The notes under the pieces are model-generated. The model was not told the DNA's origin. It ran no database searches and saw only the letters and a list, made by a program, of their open reading frames with translations. From contig CM060193.1 in NCBI GenBank assembly GCA_030549335.1, positions 46,795,391 through 46,859,390 on the forward strand: 64,000 nucleotides of DNA. Reading direction: 5' to 3'. The translations under genes were made by a program, and so were the position numbers. The stretch is from Pontederia crassipes. Taxonomy: Eukaryota > Streptophyta > Magnoliopsida > Commelinales > Pontederiaceae. Of the stretch, positions 49,901-64,000 are shown one piece after another; positions within the stretch are counted from its first letter, which is position 1; each line of letters opens with the position of its first letter.

Positions 49901-52900
49901 GCATGGTATCAGTGCAAGATTGTTGCAATAATGTCTGGAGAAGAATAAGGACCTTCGACGAGAAGCCGTGCCACGAAGATAGAGGCAGCCGCAAGCAACA
50001 TCGGCCAAGATGCGAGTGTGGTGGCCCAAGTGTTTGCAGCATGGATGGTAGGGAAAGGAGAAGGACGACTCACAGGAGGTCCAAGGAGCTAGTGGGCATC
50101 TTGGAGTGGCAACTTGAGACCTTGGGGCAGAAGATCCAAGACACGGATATGACGGTCCTTAGCTTGGAAGCCATAATGGGGCAGCACAACCAAGCATTGT
50201 AGGAGGGCACGACCGCGCTATAGGACATGGAGGTGCATCTTCGAACCATGAAGGAGGCCATGGACACGAAGGTCAAGGCAATGGAGGCCGCCTTCTGATG
50301 AAGCAGTTCATAAACACAGGAGGGCCGTCGTTGTGCGCGTCTGCCCCGAAGTTCATAGGCCCCAAACCGAAGAAGTACGTTGGCATCCGGGAGATGATGA
50401 CCGTCGATGACTTCCTCTGGTGCTTGGATAAGTGTTTTAAGACTAGCAAGATCGTGGTCGAGAAGGACCAGATCGACATGATTGTCCGGTACCTAACGGA
50501 CATCGCGCTTCTATGGTGGAGGCGCATGAAGAAGATCCTGAAGGCTACAATCGTCATCGACACATGGAGCGACTTCAATAAGGAACTGAAGAAGAAGTTC
50601 TATCCCGTCAATGCCCAGGAAGTTGCCATGAACAAATTGACGACGTTGCGTCAGATGGGCTCAGTGAAGGATTATATCGAGCACTTCCAACCGATTATGT
50701 TGGAGATGCCGGGCGTGATGGAAGAGTCGATGTGGCTCTTTTTCTTCTTGCGAGGGTTGAAGCCCTGGGCAGCGCAAGAGATCAGGCGGCCGAAGGTGAC
50801 AACTATGAAGGAATCTCTAGTCACGGCCGAAGCTCTAGTGGAGTTTGCGGCTAATTAAGAACTAGGACTAACGACCAAGGACAGAGGCAAGGCGGACGAG
50901 AAGGGATGTCACGTAGCGAAGAAAGGTGACAAGAAGAAGGGAGCACAAAAGGTGGCGAACTCATCCAAGGGAGACAGCAAGAAGACCGTCCGATGCTACA
51001 TTTGTGGAGGGCCGCACTACGCTCGTGAGTGCAACAAGAAGACGAGCATGGCGGCCATTGCCTCAATCTCGGACGACGAAGGAGGGATTGTGCATATTGG
51101 ATCCGTCATGGCATTAATGGCCACAGCAGCGATGATCCCCACCAAGGAGGTGAAGAAGGCCACGACAGGCCTCGTGTTCACAGGAGTCATGGTGATTGGC
51201 CACACCATGTCCACCCTGGTTGACACAGGGGCAACACACAACTTCCTCGCGGTGCAAGAGGCGACGCACCTTGGCGTCCCATACGTCAAGGAGACTGGAC
51301 TCATGAAGATGATGAATGTGATGTCCTAGTCCATCTTTTGGGTGACCAAGGATGTTCCTGTGCGTGTGAAAACCTGGGAGGTCACCCTCAACCTCACAGT
51401 CATCAAGATGGATGATCATCGTTTCGTCCTGGGCATGGAGTTACTCAATGGCTTCCAGGAGGTAAAGTAACTCATGGCGGAGTTCAGTTGATATTTCAAG
51501 GGGAGAAACATGAGATGCCATGATGAGGGCCACAATCAAGTCTCGAATGCTCTCGGCCATGCAAGTGAAGAAAGGCATGCACTAGGGCAAGGTCACATAC
51601 CTGGCGGCCCTCAAGCTGAATGAGGCTAGCCAAGGCATCCCAGTGGAGGTTAGGACACTCCTGGAACAATTCAAAGATGTGATGCCTCCAGAGTTTCCGA
51701 GCAAACTTTCACCTCGATGCGAGGTGGACCACGCCATCGAGTTGGCACTAGGTGCCAAGCCACCGGCCATGGGGTCGTATCGCATGGCACCCCCAGAGTT
51801 GGAGGAGCTCCGGAAGCAGTTGGGAGAACTTCTGAAGGCAGGGTTCATCCTCCCTTCGAAGGCACCTTATGGCCCCCCGATCATCTTCCAGAAGAAGCAG
51901 GATGGCTCACTCTGCATGTGCATCGACTATCGAGCGTTGAACAAGATCATGGTACGCAACAAGTACCCAATACCATTGATTGGGGACCTCTTCGACAGGC
52001 TTGGGAAGGCGCGGGTCTTCTCCAAGCTCGATCTCAGGTTAGGCTATTGGCAGGTACGGATCACGGAGGGGGTGAGGCAAAGATGACGTGCGTGACCCGC
52101 TACGGATCCTACAAGTTCCTGGACATGCCCTTCGATTTCACCAATGCACCAACAATGTTATGCACATTGATGAATAAGATCTTTTATCCCCTGCTAGATA
52201 AGTGTGTCGTCATGTACTTGGACGACATTGTGGTGTATTCTAACTCTCTTGAGGAACATGTGCATCACCTAGGTGAAGTATTCAAGCTACTGAGGGCTAA
52301 TAAAGTCTTCGTCAAGTTGGAGAAATATTCCTTTGCCCAGTTGGAGGCCATGTTCCTAGGGCACCACATCAAGAAAGGATGGATCAGTATGGACAAGACG
52401 AAGGTCCAAGCGATCCTCGAGTGGGAGCCACTACGAGCGCACCGGAGTTGAGGTCGTTCATTGGCCTGCCCAACTACTACCGTTGGTTCGTGGAGCGATA
52501 CTCATGATAGGCCACGCCCCTCACCGACATACTGAAAAAGGACGTAAAGTGGCGATGGATGGAGGAACGCCACCTGAAGGGCACCATCATGGGAGAGCCA
52601 TGCCTACGGCTGCCCGACTTTGGCCGGCCCTTCGAAGTGCACACCAACGTGTCTGACTTCGCATTTGGATGACATCCTCATGCAGGAGGGCCAACCCGTG
52701 GCCTTTAAGAGCCGATAGCTCAACGAGGCTGAACAACGCTACGCCATGCACGAGAAAGAAATGATGGTCGTGGTGCACTACCTATGCACCTGGCACCATT
52801 ATCTTCTCGAGAATAGGTTCGTAGTGCGTATTGATAATGTAGCTTCCTCATACTTTCAGGAATAGAAGAAGCTCAGCCCCAAGCAGGCCAGGTGGCAGGA

Positions 52901-53117
52901 CTTCTTGCGGAGTTCAACTACGTGATGGAGTATAAGGCAGAGTGCACCAATGTGATGGCCGCTACCCTAAGTCGTTAGGTGCAGCTGGCGACCATCTCGG
53001 TCGTGCGCATAGATTTCCAAGAGCAAATCGAGAAGGAATTGAGGCATGACTCTAGAGAAGTGGAGTTGGTGCGATTTGTCGAGGAGGGCAAGACCAGGAG
53101 GTTCTGGAAGGAGGAAG

Positions 53118-55956
53118 GTGATCACTAGCTGGTCATAATATATTTTTAACCCATTTTCTATTCAAATCATACATATCGAGCCCCTATTTTGCATAACTTT
53201 TGGCAAATTATGTTTGGAATGCATGGATTGTGATAACTAGTTGATCTTGCTCATTTTATACTTAATTACATGTGCATAGAGGTTCTGAAATGCCAAAATC
53301 CATTAATATTTCAATTCAATGCCAAGTTATTATTCTAAGGGCAAGTTATCATTCCAAATGCACAAGTTATCATTATTTTGAGTGAACTAATTTTTAATGG
53401 TTTTCTTGCCCTAAATCCATTATTATCATGAATGAATCATATTTGGATGGTCATATCTCAACTTGTGCAAAATTTTAAGTCCATTTAAACAAGTTATCAT
53501 TTTTTCAATGCCAAATTATCGTTAAAGGGCAAAACTGTCATTTCGACATGCAAAACTATTAATTCTGCATGAAGGCCTTAGGCATTCATTATATTATTTT
53601 CCTAACTCATTTCTGTTCAAATTTGATCACATTTGGATAATCACAACTAAAGTTATAACAAGTTATCATTTTTAAGACATTTGAGTTATCGTTTTGGCAC
53701 CCAAGTTATCATTCCTATGAAATCTTATTCATATTTGATTTCTGATTTCACTCACTTGTCACCCTAATCCATTTGATGCCTTCAATGCTCTGAACCATCC
53801 ATATTTGATCGTTTTCTAAGATTTATGCAAAGTTATCATTCCGGGCATTGATAAGTTATCATTTTAACCTTGATTTGTAATTCTGCATAACACTTCATCA
53901 TACTTGATATTTGAGCTGATCATAGTGGTTTCCTTTATCCTTATTTATTCATTTTCTATTTGAAGACTTTGATGCTTGGTGTTCTATCTTTTGTAGCAGG
54001 GAGAACAAGTGCAAAAAGTTGAAAAAAGGTGAGGGGACCACCTACTTTTACTGTCCAGAAAAGCTGTCTTCTGCAGGGATTCCAGGACCATTGGACAGAT
54101 GGCTGAAATCAGGGGAATAAAACATTCTGATGCTGATCAAATGGTGGATATGACACATATATAAGAGAAAATTTCTGGAGGAACCAGGGAGGCTGGCCAT
54201 TGGAGGGTTTGGAGAAGGAAGCAAGGGTTTTGAACCAGGGAGTTGAAGTGCTGCAAGGAGATCTCTCGACAAGCTTCAATCCAGATGATTTCCTTCTGTT
54301 CTTTACTACATTTTGTATCTGATTCTGTAAATATGAGGAGCTAAATCCCACGCCTCCTAGAATAGGGTAGTAGTCTAATGTATGTTGTGGATGGATTAGG
54401 GATAAGTTCAATTTTCCTGCACTGAATCATTTGATTTCTGAATTTGAATTGTAATGAATCTGATCTTGTCACTGGAAGACCCTACTTGTATTTATAACTG
54501 AGAAGTTGTCATTTGGTCTCATCTTTGTTTAGAAATGAGCAAAGAACCCATGCCAAGTTTCTGGATTCTTTTTTGATTGAAAATCTGATTTCTATTTTCC
54601 TGATTTCTGAACTTCCTGAATTCTAATTTTCTGAGTTGTCTGAATTTGAATTGTTATGGATCTGATCTTGTCATTGGAAGACCCTATTTGTATTGCAACT
54701 AAGAAGTTATCATGTGGTTTAATCTTTGTTCAGAAATAAATTAAGAAACCTTGACAAGTCCTGAACTCCAAACTAGTTGATAATCTGATTTCTGATTTTA
54801 TTTCTGAATTCTGAACCAATCTGATTTCTGATTTTTTTCCAGAACTATTGAATCTGTTTGTCACTTGGAAACTGAATTAATTGAGCAATTGAGAGGTTGT
54901 CATATATCCCAATCTTGTTCAGGATTGAATTAAGAAACTTTGACAATCCTATGATTCAATTCTGCACTTACCATTAGTTTTTCTGATTTTTATTGCATTG
55001 CTGATTGTTGATTTCCCTGAATTCAGGAAATCTGATTGTCCATTGTTAAGCCCCACTTCAATCCACCATTGAGAGATGGTTTTAAAGCCTTTCTTGAGAT
55101 TCAGAGATGAGCCAAGGAGCAATGACAATTTCTTATTTCCCAAGTTGTGAATCTATGCATGTTGGTTCCAACTAATTAGTGTTAAGTGTTGACTTCACTT
55201 TTAATTGCAGCTAAGAAGTTGAATCAAGGTCCTCTTGTAGTTTATAGATAAACCTAGAAACACTAGCACTATTATTGGATAAGTTTCATTCCTGCCAAGC
55301 TAATTGAAGTGATTTCGTCATTTTGTGACCATACTTTGAAGTTATCATTTTAGATTTTATTGAAATTGTCAAAAAAATCAGTAAATGAACTTGAATTGAA
55401 CTTAATGATAACCTGATTTTCAGTGGGGATACTCTTCTAATTCAACTTAGCTAACAATTATATGATAATATATTGTTTAGTTCTGATCTAATTGAGCTGT
55501 GAAAATAACCATATTAAAGTTTGAATTGGATTTGACTAAAAAATGATAACTTGTCAATTTCCATCCATAATTAAATTAGATGAACCCCAACTCCTAGTAG
55601 GACCTTCCTCATTGATAGATAAACCCTTTTAGCCTCTAGATTAGCATTTACAATTCAGTTTAATTAATTTTTCAGCAATCTACAACAAGTTATCATTCTG
55701 CATTCCTAAAAGAAAAAAAAACTATTTTCACTTCCCTTAAAAAATCTATTTTTGCCACTTTAACTTTGATTAGTCTAAATTGTTTTAGGTAGTCTAGGAC
55801 TTCAAATCAATGTGGATACGAAATTTAGGGTTATTACAATTGACATGTATACTTGCAGTAGAGAGTGAATTAGGGAGTTGGAACAAAAATTGAAAAAAAT
55901 TGACTTTTGACCCAAAAATTAACAAGTTATCACTCAACCCCTCAATATCACTATCA
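53118..55956. mobile_element. 2.84-kb LTR-like insertion inside the Ty3/gypsy element
   Basis: The block is flanked by an exact 5-bp duplication, gaagg (53113-53117 and 55957-55961), starts TG (tgatcactag) and ends CA (atcactatca). This fits a lone LTR. It interrupts the integrase region of the host element. It is AT-rich and non-coding, with a TATA-like acatatataag near 54156. It repeats the word aagttatcatt or close variants some fifteen times throughout. The family is not recognised. Confidence 0.8.
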
Positions 55957-57164
55957 GAAGGCCTCCTCTTCACGGTGGGACACCGACTCTATGTCCCACA
56001 GTGGGAGGGTCTTGGGAGGGCAGTCATGAAGGACTACCATAACTCGAAGTGCGCTGACCATCCCGACGCAACTCGAATACTAGCATTGGTGGAGGATTCC
56101 TCCTACTAGCCTCAAATGATGGAGGACGTGGAGGCCAACGTATGGACGTGCCTCACGTGGGACAAGGTCGAGCAGCGGAAGTCGGTAGGGTTTTTGGAGC
56201 CCCTGCCCGTTCCGATCGTCCATAGTAGGTGGTGACCATGAACTTCATCTTGGTATTGCCCAAGTCAGGTGGTGGTCGACAAATTCTCGAAGTATGACAC
56301 GCTCATCCTGGTGCCCAAGCATTGTTCGACGGAGGAAGTCGCCCTGACTATTTGTGAGGAATGTCATCAAGTATTGGGATGTCTCAGAGGTCATTGTCAG
56401 TGACCGTGACCCTTGGTTCATAGGTCATTTCTCGATGGAGCTCTTCAAGCTCTTGGGATCGAGCTGCACTTCTCCACCGCATTCCACCCGCAAACGGATA
56501 GCCAGACGAAGCGGGCCAACCATTTTCTCAAGATTTATCTTTGGCACTTCATAATGGCCAATCAGGAGGATTGGTCCAAACTGTTGGACATGGCTCAATT
56601 CTCCTACAACATGCAGAAGAGTGAGGCCACACAGCAGAGTGTCTTCGAGATTGTCACGAGGCGTTAGCCCATGACCCTGGCCGCACTTTTGGCCAGGTAC
56701 GCTGGGAGGTGCCCAGCCGCGTACCAGGTCATTTGAGGATGGCAGGACCAAGTGGAGGAGTCCAGGATGCTCTTGGACAAGTTCGTGAGGAAGATGAAGA
56801 AATTCGCAGACCAGAGGCGAAGGCACTTGGTGTTCCAAGTCGGGGACAACGTTCTTGTGAAGCTATGAACGCGACTGTTTAGGGCTCTCAAGCACATGCA
56901 CCAAGGGCTGTTGAAGAGGTACGAAGGCCCCTTCACCATCACCAAGAGGATAAGCAAGGTGTCTTACCGGATGGAACTTCCCCCAAGTTTGCGGCAATTT
57001 CATTCAGTTTTCTACGTGAGCATGCTCAAGAGGTACATGAAGACAAGGAGGGATCTTCAAGGACCGAGGCAGCAGAATGCCTCGTGGGTGGGTCCGGCCA
57101 GACGACGGCCACACTAGAAGAATCGACATTGCAGAGGCTGTCAACACTTTTGGTCGGGGAGGAT

Positions 57165-58019
57165 TGTCACTCTCCTCCTTAGGCGGCTTTTTGGGACGCA
57201 TGGCGAGACGGGCGCTCCACGCCTGTGCCCGGCCATGTCCCATCCTAGGATGCCCCAAGAGTGCTCGGGAGACTTTTGGGATGATGGAGAGTTTGGGATG
57301 AGCAAAGTTGGAAGATGATGCTAGGAGACTTCGTGGGATGACATTCCTACCCACTTTGGCGTAATGTTCGATTTGGCATTATACGCATTTTAGCAGCGAC
57401 TATGGGACGCGGCACAACAATGCGGGGCATGGCACAGCGGTGTAGGGCACAATGATAGGGCGGAGGCATTCCAGCCCAACTCGGCCCATCCCGGACGACC
57501 AACAAAAGATGACAAGCTTCGAGAAGAAAGGCTACCCCCAAGAAACAATCATGCGGTTATTTCAAAGAAGTAAAGGTGGAAGTTGGAAGGTTGGTGATTG
57601 GAAAGAGATAGATGGCATCTTATCTCTCTACAGGCTATTAGGGGAAATTGGGTTGATTGTCCTTGGCTTAAATCTTGTCAGAAGATAAAGCCTAAAGGGG
57701 TTTTACAGATTAGGAGATTGTGGAGGATCCCTTGATTCTTGAAAAGATAAAATTGGGAGGTTAGAGGAGTAGCCGACCCTAACTTGTATAAATAGACACA
57801 TGTAGATGGTTTGTACATTCATCGATTGATAAATAATTTCCAAACTTTTCCCCATTAATCCTTGAGCTTCTTTGGCGTGTTGCGTGTGTATGTTTTCATT
57901 GTGTGTACAAGAGGGTGACCGACGCCAGTGGACGTCTTAGAGGCTGCTTGAGCTCTCGGTGAGGAGGGAATCAAGGTCGGCATCCCTGAGTTCCAGACGT
58001 GGACTTTTAGGGTGTGACA
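57165..58019 (+). repeat. 3' LTR of the Ty3/gypsy element
   Basis: It starts TGTCACTCTCC after the purine tract ggtcggggaggat and ends ttagggtgtgaca. Confidence 0.88.
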
Positions 58020-60560
58020 CATGCCTATGTCCTCACGGCCTCTCTCTATTGTGTAGGGACCCACCTGACTATCCTCACAATCCAAATGAACCTTATAACT
58101 TGAAATTGTCGAGGGCGTCTAGATCAAAAGTCCATGACCGCCTCACCAAAATTATTCGTACACAATAATCAGATATTGTAATATTAGTAGAAGCACGAGC
58201 CACATAATCTCGTTAATTGCAAGTGATCTATCAGCTTGACCAATAATGGCAGGGAATCTTATGGGAAGGCAATGGCATCTCTAAAGGTATTATCTTGGCA
58301 TGGCATGGTCACGATACTTAGGTGAATTCTATCCATAGCACCTCGTAGGCACTGCATGTTGTGATTACTTGTGATGGTTTTACTTTTTTTTCTTTCTTGC
58401 ATATACACTAGAAATCTATTTGTCATGAGAAATGAATTGTGGAATAAATTGTGTAATTTGAATGTAAATAATGTGCCCTAGGCTCTAATGGGTGACTTCA
58501 ACTGTCCACTAGCTCAAGAGAAAAAGCAAGGTGGGCCCCTTTCGTTAGCTCTAGGTCGGTTACCACACCACGTTCCCTAATTCACACTCATGGCCTTTAT
58601 GATCTTCCCCTAGCCAATACGAAATATACTTGGTGCAACAATTGGTGTGGGGTTGCACTCATACATTGTAAACTCGAAGGTTCATGGTAAGTCATTTTTG
58701 GTTATCCACTTACTCATCCATGAAATTATCCACTTTTTGGAAGTGCCTCCGACCATAAACCCCTACTCTTCCAATTATCTCAAATAGGTCATAAATTGCG
58801 TACCTTCAAATATGAGCACTTCAGGCTCCGTTATAGGGAGCCAAAGGAAATTGTCAATGTTTCTGGGCCTTCCCATACACAAAACCATCCCTTACACTCT
58901 CAATGACATCAGGGAGCATACCTTAAAGTGGAATGGACAAGCTAGGAAACTTGGAACAACATGCACAATAGTTAGTTACTCAGATCCAACATTTGGAGCA
59001 TTAAGATGAAACAATTGGCCTAGCCGAGCATGACTTAGGTATATTCAAAGTTGCCTATCACCACCACGCGATCATACTCAGTCAAATTAACATTAAATGG
59101 TGGTAAATTACGAATAAACTGGCTTACTCAAAGTGGTCTTAAACCAAATTTTTTCATCTTTCCATTATACGTCGTATATCATCTAACCAAATTTCCACTA
59201 TTCAGAGACAACCCTCTTGGAACAACAACCTATTGTCGAAGCCTTTTAGAATCGCCAGTCAAACCTTTGGCGCCCTGACCTTTCCAACAATTTCGGACAT
59301 CAACAAAGTTTCTCTCATTACCCTAATAGGGCCACAGGAAATCACTTATTTTCTAAGAGATATGCCATCCGATAAGGCCCTCTCTAAATGAATATACTAC
59401 CGAGTTCTATCGAGCCAACTAGGACACAGTAGGACCAAAGATCACCTCATGAATAACCAAATTCTTCCAATATGGTCATTTCCTACCGAATGGACTAATA
59501 CAAACCTTGTCTTCATAACAAATAAGGAGCATCCAATAGAGGTCCAGGACTTTCGGCCTATTTCGCTCTGAATATATTATATAGATTCGTATCCAAAATC
59601 CTAGCTCATCGGAAGTAGGCCATGCTCAGAGTGCTTTTATTGCCAGTCGCTCCATTCAATAGAACATTCTAGCCCACTCATTGGGAAGGGGAAAGTGTAA
59701 ACACATGCTCATAAAAGTTGATTTAGATAAAGCATTTGACCACGCCTCCTGGCATGTGGTTGAATGTGTCCTAAAATTTATGAACTTTCTTGAACAATTT
59801 ATCTTTTGAGCCTTAGCTTGTGTCAAAATCCCTCACTTCCGTATGTAGTATTAATGGCTCACGGTTTGCATCATTCATCTTACTTATTTATTCTTACTAC
59901 CTAGGTCTTCTCCACTCTTAAGAATCAACATATCAATATTGGAGAAATTACCCCTTTTTTCCATTACAACTTCAAGCTTAGCCACATATTTTACGTCGAT
60001 GACCTCCTTGTCTTCCTTCCCTTAGCAAGATGACATCACCATTGCCTAATGGCCCTCTCGGGCCAATTGGTAGCCTCCCTCAACCCCAACGTGCATTTCG
60101 CGTTGGACCTTGAGGCTTGGATGATTCTAGGAGGGATCTAGGCGTGCACTCACAAATAACACATCTATGCAATTCTTGTTCATTTTGACTCGGACTTGCT
60201 TGTGCGCATCCACGGACAATTTCTATGTCCGTCCATGGCGTCTCAGAGGATTAATATGAGATATATGAATCCTTTTTAAACTCATTATCGTCTTTTTTTG
60301 TATTTCCACTACTATCACAAGGTTAATAGCTTGGCCGATTACCTAGCACATCATGCAAGAATCAGCCATGTGGGAAATTTTTGGGATGATTTCTGCCCAG
60401 AGGGATCATCCAACAAGTGCACTCAGTTTATTCCATCACTTAAATGAAGTTCCGTCGGTTTTTTTTTCTAATTCTGCATTGGTAAATTTTATTTGTTAAA
60501 GAAGAGAATATTTTCTCTTATTCTGTAACTTTTTCTTAATGATAATATACTTAACTTCAT
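58020..60560 (+). mobile_element. LINE, 3' part (ORF2 remnant), second half of the split element
   Basis: Fragments in several frames show the endonuclease (ALMGDFN-like near 58480-58500, then a TKYTWCNNWCGVALIHCKLEGSW-like block near 58620-58690), reverse transcriptase (EVQDFRPIS near 59540, LIKVDLDKAFDHASWHVV near 59710 and YVDDLLVF near 59995) and an RNase H-like end (SLADYLAHHARISHVGNFWD, about 60325-60390). The distance between the YVDD box and the RNase H part is too short, so part of ORF2 has been deleted. Stops and shifts are frequent. The 3' end is near the AT-rich stretch at 60540-60560. Confidence 0.8.
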
Positions 60561-61819
60561 TTATTGTACGGAAATGCTAAAAGCACATCGATGAGCCCCG
60601 CAGAATTAATTTCGGACTTCTTTTTTTTGTTCACGATACTTCATTTTCACCTTTCTTGTATTTCTTTTTTGTTTTTTTTTTTTTGTCAAATCATTGAGGA
60701 CCCGAAAAAGCAGCGACTTTTGAGGGCGCACAAACGCAAGGGGGGCGTTCTGAGACCAGATCTGAGAATGGCCACCATGAGCTAATCTACAAGTGCACCC
60801 ACATGCATGGACTTGGCTCCATCGTGCCCTTTTCCCGGCACATTTCTGTCATTTTATGCTCTCTACATCAACCACCATCTGATGTGTTTTTCTTTTATAT
60901 AAATATTTTGAGTACCACAATTCTCACCGAAAAGAAGATGTTGATAGCATGTAGCAACTATTTGTTTTTCTCGACTGAGAAATTGCTACAATGTGTGTCT
61001 ACTTGGTTATGTTTGTTCATTAAACAAAATTTTCAAAGAATTTCTTCCCTGTGCTTGGTAACCAAACAAAATTTTAAGTTAAGAATCTGGAAGATTGAGA
61101 TTCACTTCTCATGCAATGGATTTTAAGTTGAGAAAAATTGTGGATGTTGATAATGAATGTAGAACATTATTCTTTCATATAAAATAATAAAATAATTATA
61201 TTTTAATAATCAAATATTTAATTTGAATAAGATCAAAACCATTCGATTATTTGATAGACCAAATTATTTTTAAGATATATGATTAATTCAATGGTGACAA
61301 TTTACTTAGATTTAGATGACTCCTTTTTCCAGTCAAGTTAACCTAGTAAGTATATATTATTTCAAAGTACATGATTAATTTAATTATAAATTATAATTAT
61401 TTCATTAATTAAATAATAGAAAAATCAATGCTCTATATACTCATTAGCTTCTTTTAAGTTTATCTCGTTATAGCTAAATTATGGAAAAAATGAGAAGCAT
61501 TTTCTGAAAATTATGCTATTTTCTTATATATTCAAATGTGTCTAGCGCTCGATTTGAATGAGACTAAAATCAATAGTAATAATATTGGAGGGGTTGAATT
61601 ATGACGTCAGCGAAGATATTAAAAAGTGAAAAGGATTGAAATCAAAAGTTTAATTGAGCGACTTACATGAAAAATTAAATTGAATGATTTATAACACCAT
61701 GAGATATAAATTAAAAATTCACCCAAAAGGATAACACCACAAATGTTATAAAAATAAAGTTGTTCTTATAAGTTTGACCCCTTTATACAGTCCTTTACAA
61801 TTAAGCTCTAAACAACCTC

Positions 61820-61853
<34 letters not shown>

Positions 61854-62406
61854 GTAGATAAATTCAAACTAAAACTCAATTTCCCACCCTACTTACTACG
61901 TAGCTATGACAACAAAGATAAATAAAGTTTTAATAAAATGCTGAGAATAGATATGCCTCACAACAAGATATAAGAATGCAGTTTATGCTAACCCTTCGAT
62001 TTCTCTTTCGTCATGAATCTTTGAGTTCAATATCTTCTGGAAAAAATTCTTGGAATGCCTTTATTTTCTTTTTCTTTTTTTGACTTTTTAACTTGGGAGT
62101 ACCAGTGCATGTCATGCCCCATGGATAATAATAAGGGCCAATCTAGAAGTAGATCAAGAGAGGGCTTCAATTAGGTTTCTTGAGAACTGTGGGCCATATG
62201 CTTACCATGAAGCTTTCAGCCTTTATTACACAAATAAATTTCTAAATTGAGCTCAAAAGTCCTGACATCAATTAGCAATACCAGTCTCACAATATACATA
62301 TTTTTCTCTCATTTATGGCCATCATTTGAGTTAGCCATTCAATTCATTCAAATAAGATGAGATGACAATCCCTGAGAACATTAGGATGGATTTTGGTAAT
62401 CAGCCA
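60561..62406. other. Gene-free AT-rich spacer
   Basis: It includes an (AAT)n microsatellite at 61821-61852. I see no gene or bounded element. The last few hundred bases are presumably the 3' flank of the beta-glucosidase gene. Confidence 0.6.
61821..61852. repeat. (AAT)n microsatellite
   Basis: About ten copies of AAT. Confidence 0.97.
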
Positions 62407-63260
<854 letters not shown>

Positions 63261-64000
63261 CTGTAAGTTGCAGATGATGGATCAGAACTTCTTTATTACT
63301 TCCTTTTAGGTGCAGTGCATAAAACAGAATCTCTCAAGAATGCATGAGACAGAAAGTCAGTAGCACATAATACCAGGAAACAATTATTGCAAAATTCTAT
63401 TGACTAGATATTTAAAAACATTTTTTTAAGACTATATTTCAAGTCTTACCCATGGGTGACATCAGTTACAGTTCAGAAAGATTTTTTCACTTAGTACTGT
63501 GCAATAAATAATGTTATGCAAACCATAGAAAGAGGGTAGGGTCACTTGAGATAAGATCATAATCAATACTCTATAAGGCTACAAACAACTAGACTTAAAA
63601 TACATTCAAAGAACTAGAAATTGTAACCTAATGCTTGACACCATTTACAGTTTGTGAAATCAGGACAAACAGAAGTATATATACCGTTTGGAAAAAGTCA
63701 TCTTACTTGCGACAAAAATTCATTACATCGAGCTTTTCAAGATTTCATATCATTGACTAAAGAGGTGAATTTGTTTTGCATTATGCTTAACATTGTCTTA
63801 TGTGGAACTGATTGCTTGGAACTAAAAAAAGAAAGAAAATTCTATAAGTACAACAGCAGGATGTTTAAAAATCAGTTAGTATTTTTTGGGGATGGAAATC
63901 AGTTGGCAATTGCTTGTCATTGGTGCTACCAAGTTCATCCCTTGTCACACAGCAATTATTTATTACCAGAGTTAGTTGCTTCAGCAAAGAAGATGCACAC
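63261..64000 (-). other. Intron of the beta-glucosidase gene
   Basis: AT-rich sequence upstream of the exon at 63260. No convincing exon was seen between 63261 and the window end. Confidence 0.5.

Larger units (their letters stand above)
49085..58019 (+). mobile_element. Ty3/gypsy (chromovirus-like) LTR retrotransposon, broken fossil
   Basis: The element runs from the 5' LTR (49085-49900) to the 3' LTR (57165-58019). A primer site resembling the initiator-Met tRNA complement (tggtatcagtgcaa) follows the 5' LTR at about 49904, and a purine-rich tract precedes the 3' LTR. Internal parts in order: gag (about 50290-50860), CCHC knuckle (near 50996), protease (near 51215, LVDTGATHNF), reverse transcriptase (about 51640-52420, with YLDDIVVYS), RNase H (about 52600-52990) and integrase (53000-56700, divided by another insertion), ending with the SVFYVSMLKRY tail. 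It is broken in many places. The LTRs differ at roughly one position in six over the first 106 bp, mostly C/T changes, so it is old. No flanking target duplication was seen. Confidence 0.92.

Noticed and set aside
49598-50029. Minus-strand open frame in the 5' LTR region
   Set aside because: It lies across the LTR and primer site on the wrong strand, with no family resemblance.
63660-63740. Candidate extra beta-glucosidase exon before 63260
   Set aside because: The reverse complement has a GT after ttccaaacg, but no GH1 TENG block or conserved residues, so it was not called.

Overview
The window is nuclear DNA of a flowering plant, most likely a monocot; the order cannot be fixed from sequence alone. 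The grounds are plant-type genes (a RAD21/SYN cohesin, a plant acyl-CoA thioesterase, a membrane-type class I formin, a family 1 glycosidase), GT-AG introns, AT-rich spacers and a heavy load of plant transposable elements. Only about 9 kb of the 64 kb is host coding sequence.

Layout. 1-13.5 kb: the last ten exons of a SYN4-like cohesin subunit (+ strand). All ten join in phase. Two LINE copies of one family lie in its introns in opposite orientations, together with a truncated SINE. 13.5-20.6 kb: no gene; two diverged arms of about 1.8 kb face each other and carry clusters of a GGCACG..CGTGCC palindrome. 20.8-23.3 kb: a decayed partial copy of an acyl-CoA thioesterase, followed by an LTR-like block to 25.6 kb. 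26.8-29.9 kb: the complete five-exon thioesterase. 31.0-35.6 kb: a complete four-exon class I formin (- strand), with a SINE and an rDNA ITS1-like fragment in intron 2. 35.9-46.8 kb: AT-rich spacer with microsatellites, an hAT-type and a CACTA-type miniature element (each with exact target duplications), a 109-bp perfect inverted repeat and a lone LTR-like sequence. 46.9-60.6 kb: a three-level nest, in which a second type of LINE is split by an old Ty3/gypsy element that is itself split by a 2.84-kb LTR-like insertion. 62.4-63.3 kb: the last two exons of a family 1 beta-glucosidase (- strand), whose 5' part lies beyond the window.

The four host genes share no obvious pathway: cohesin acts on chromosomes, the thioesterase in acyl-CoA hydrolysis, the formin on actin at membranes, and the glycosidase on glucosides. 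They look like ordinary neighbours in a repeat-rich region. I found no new multi-gene system. The most unusual items are the ITS1-like fragment in the formin intron, the perfect 109-bp inverted repeat, the facing palindrome-rich arms, the thioesterase duplication with its LTR-like exon insertion, and the nested mobile elements.
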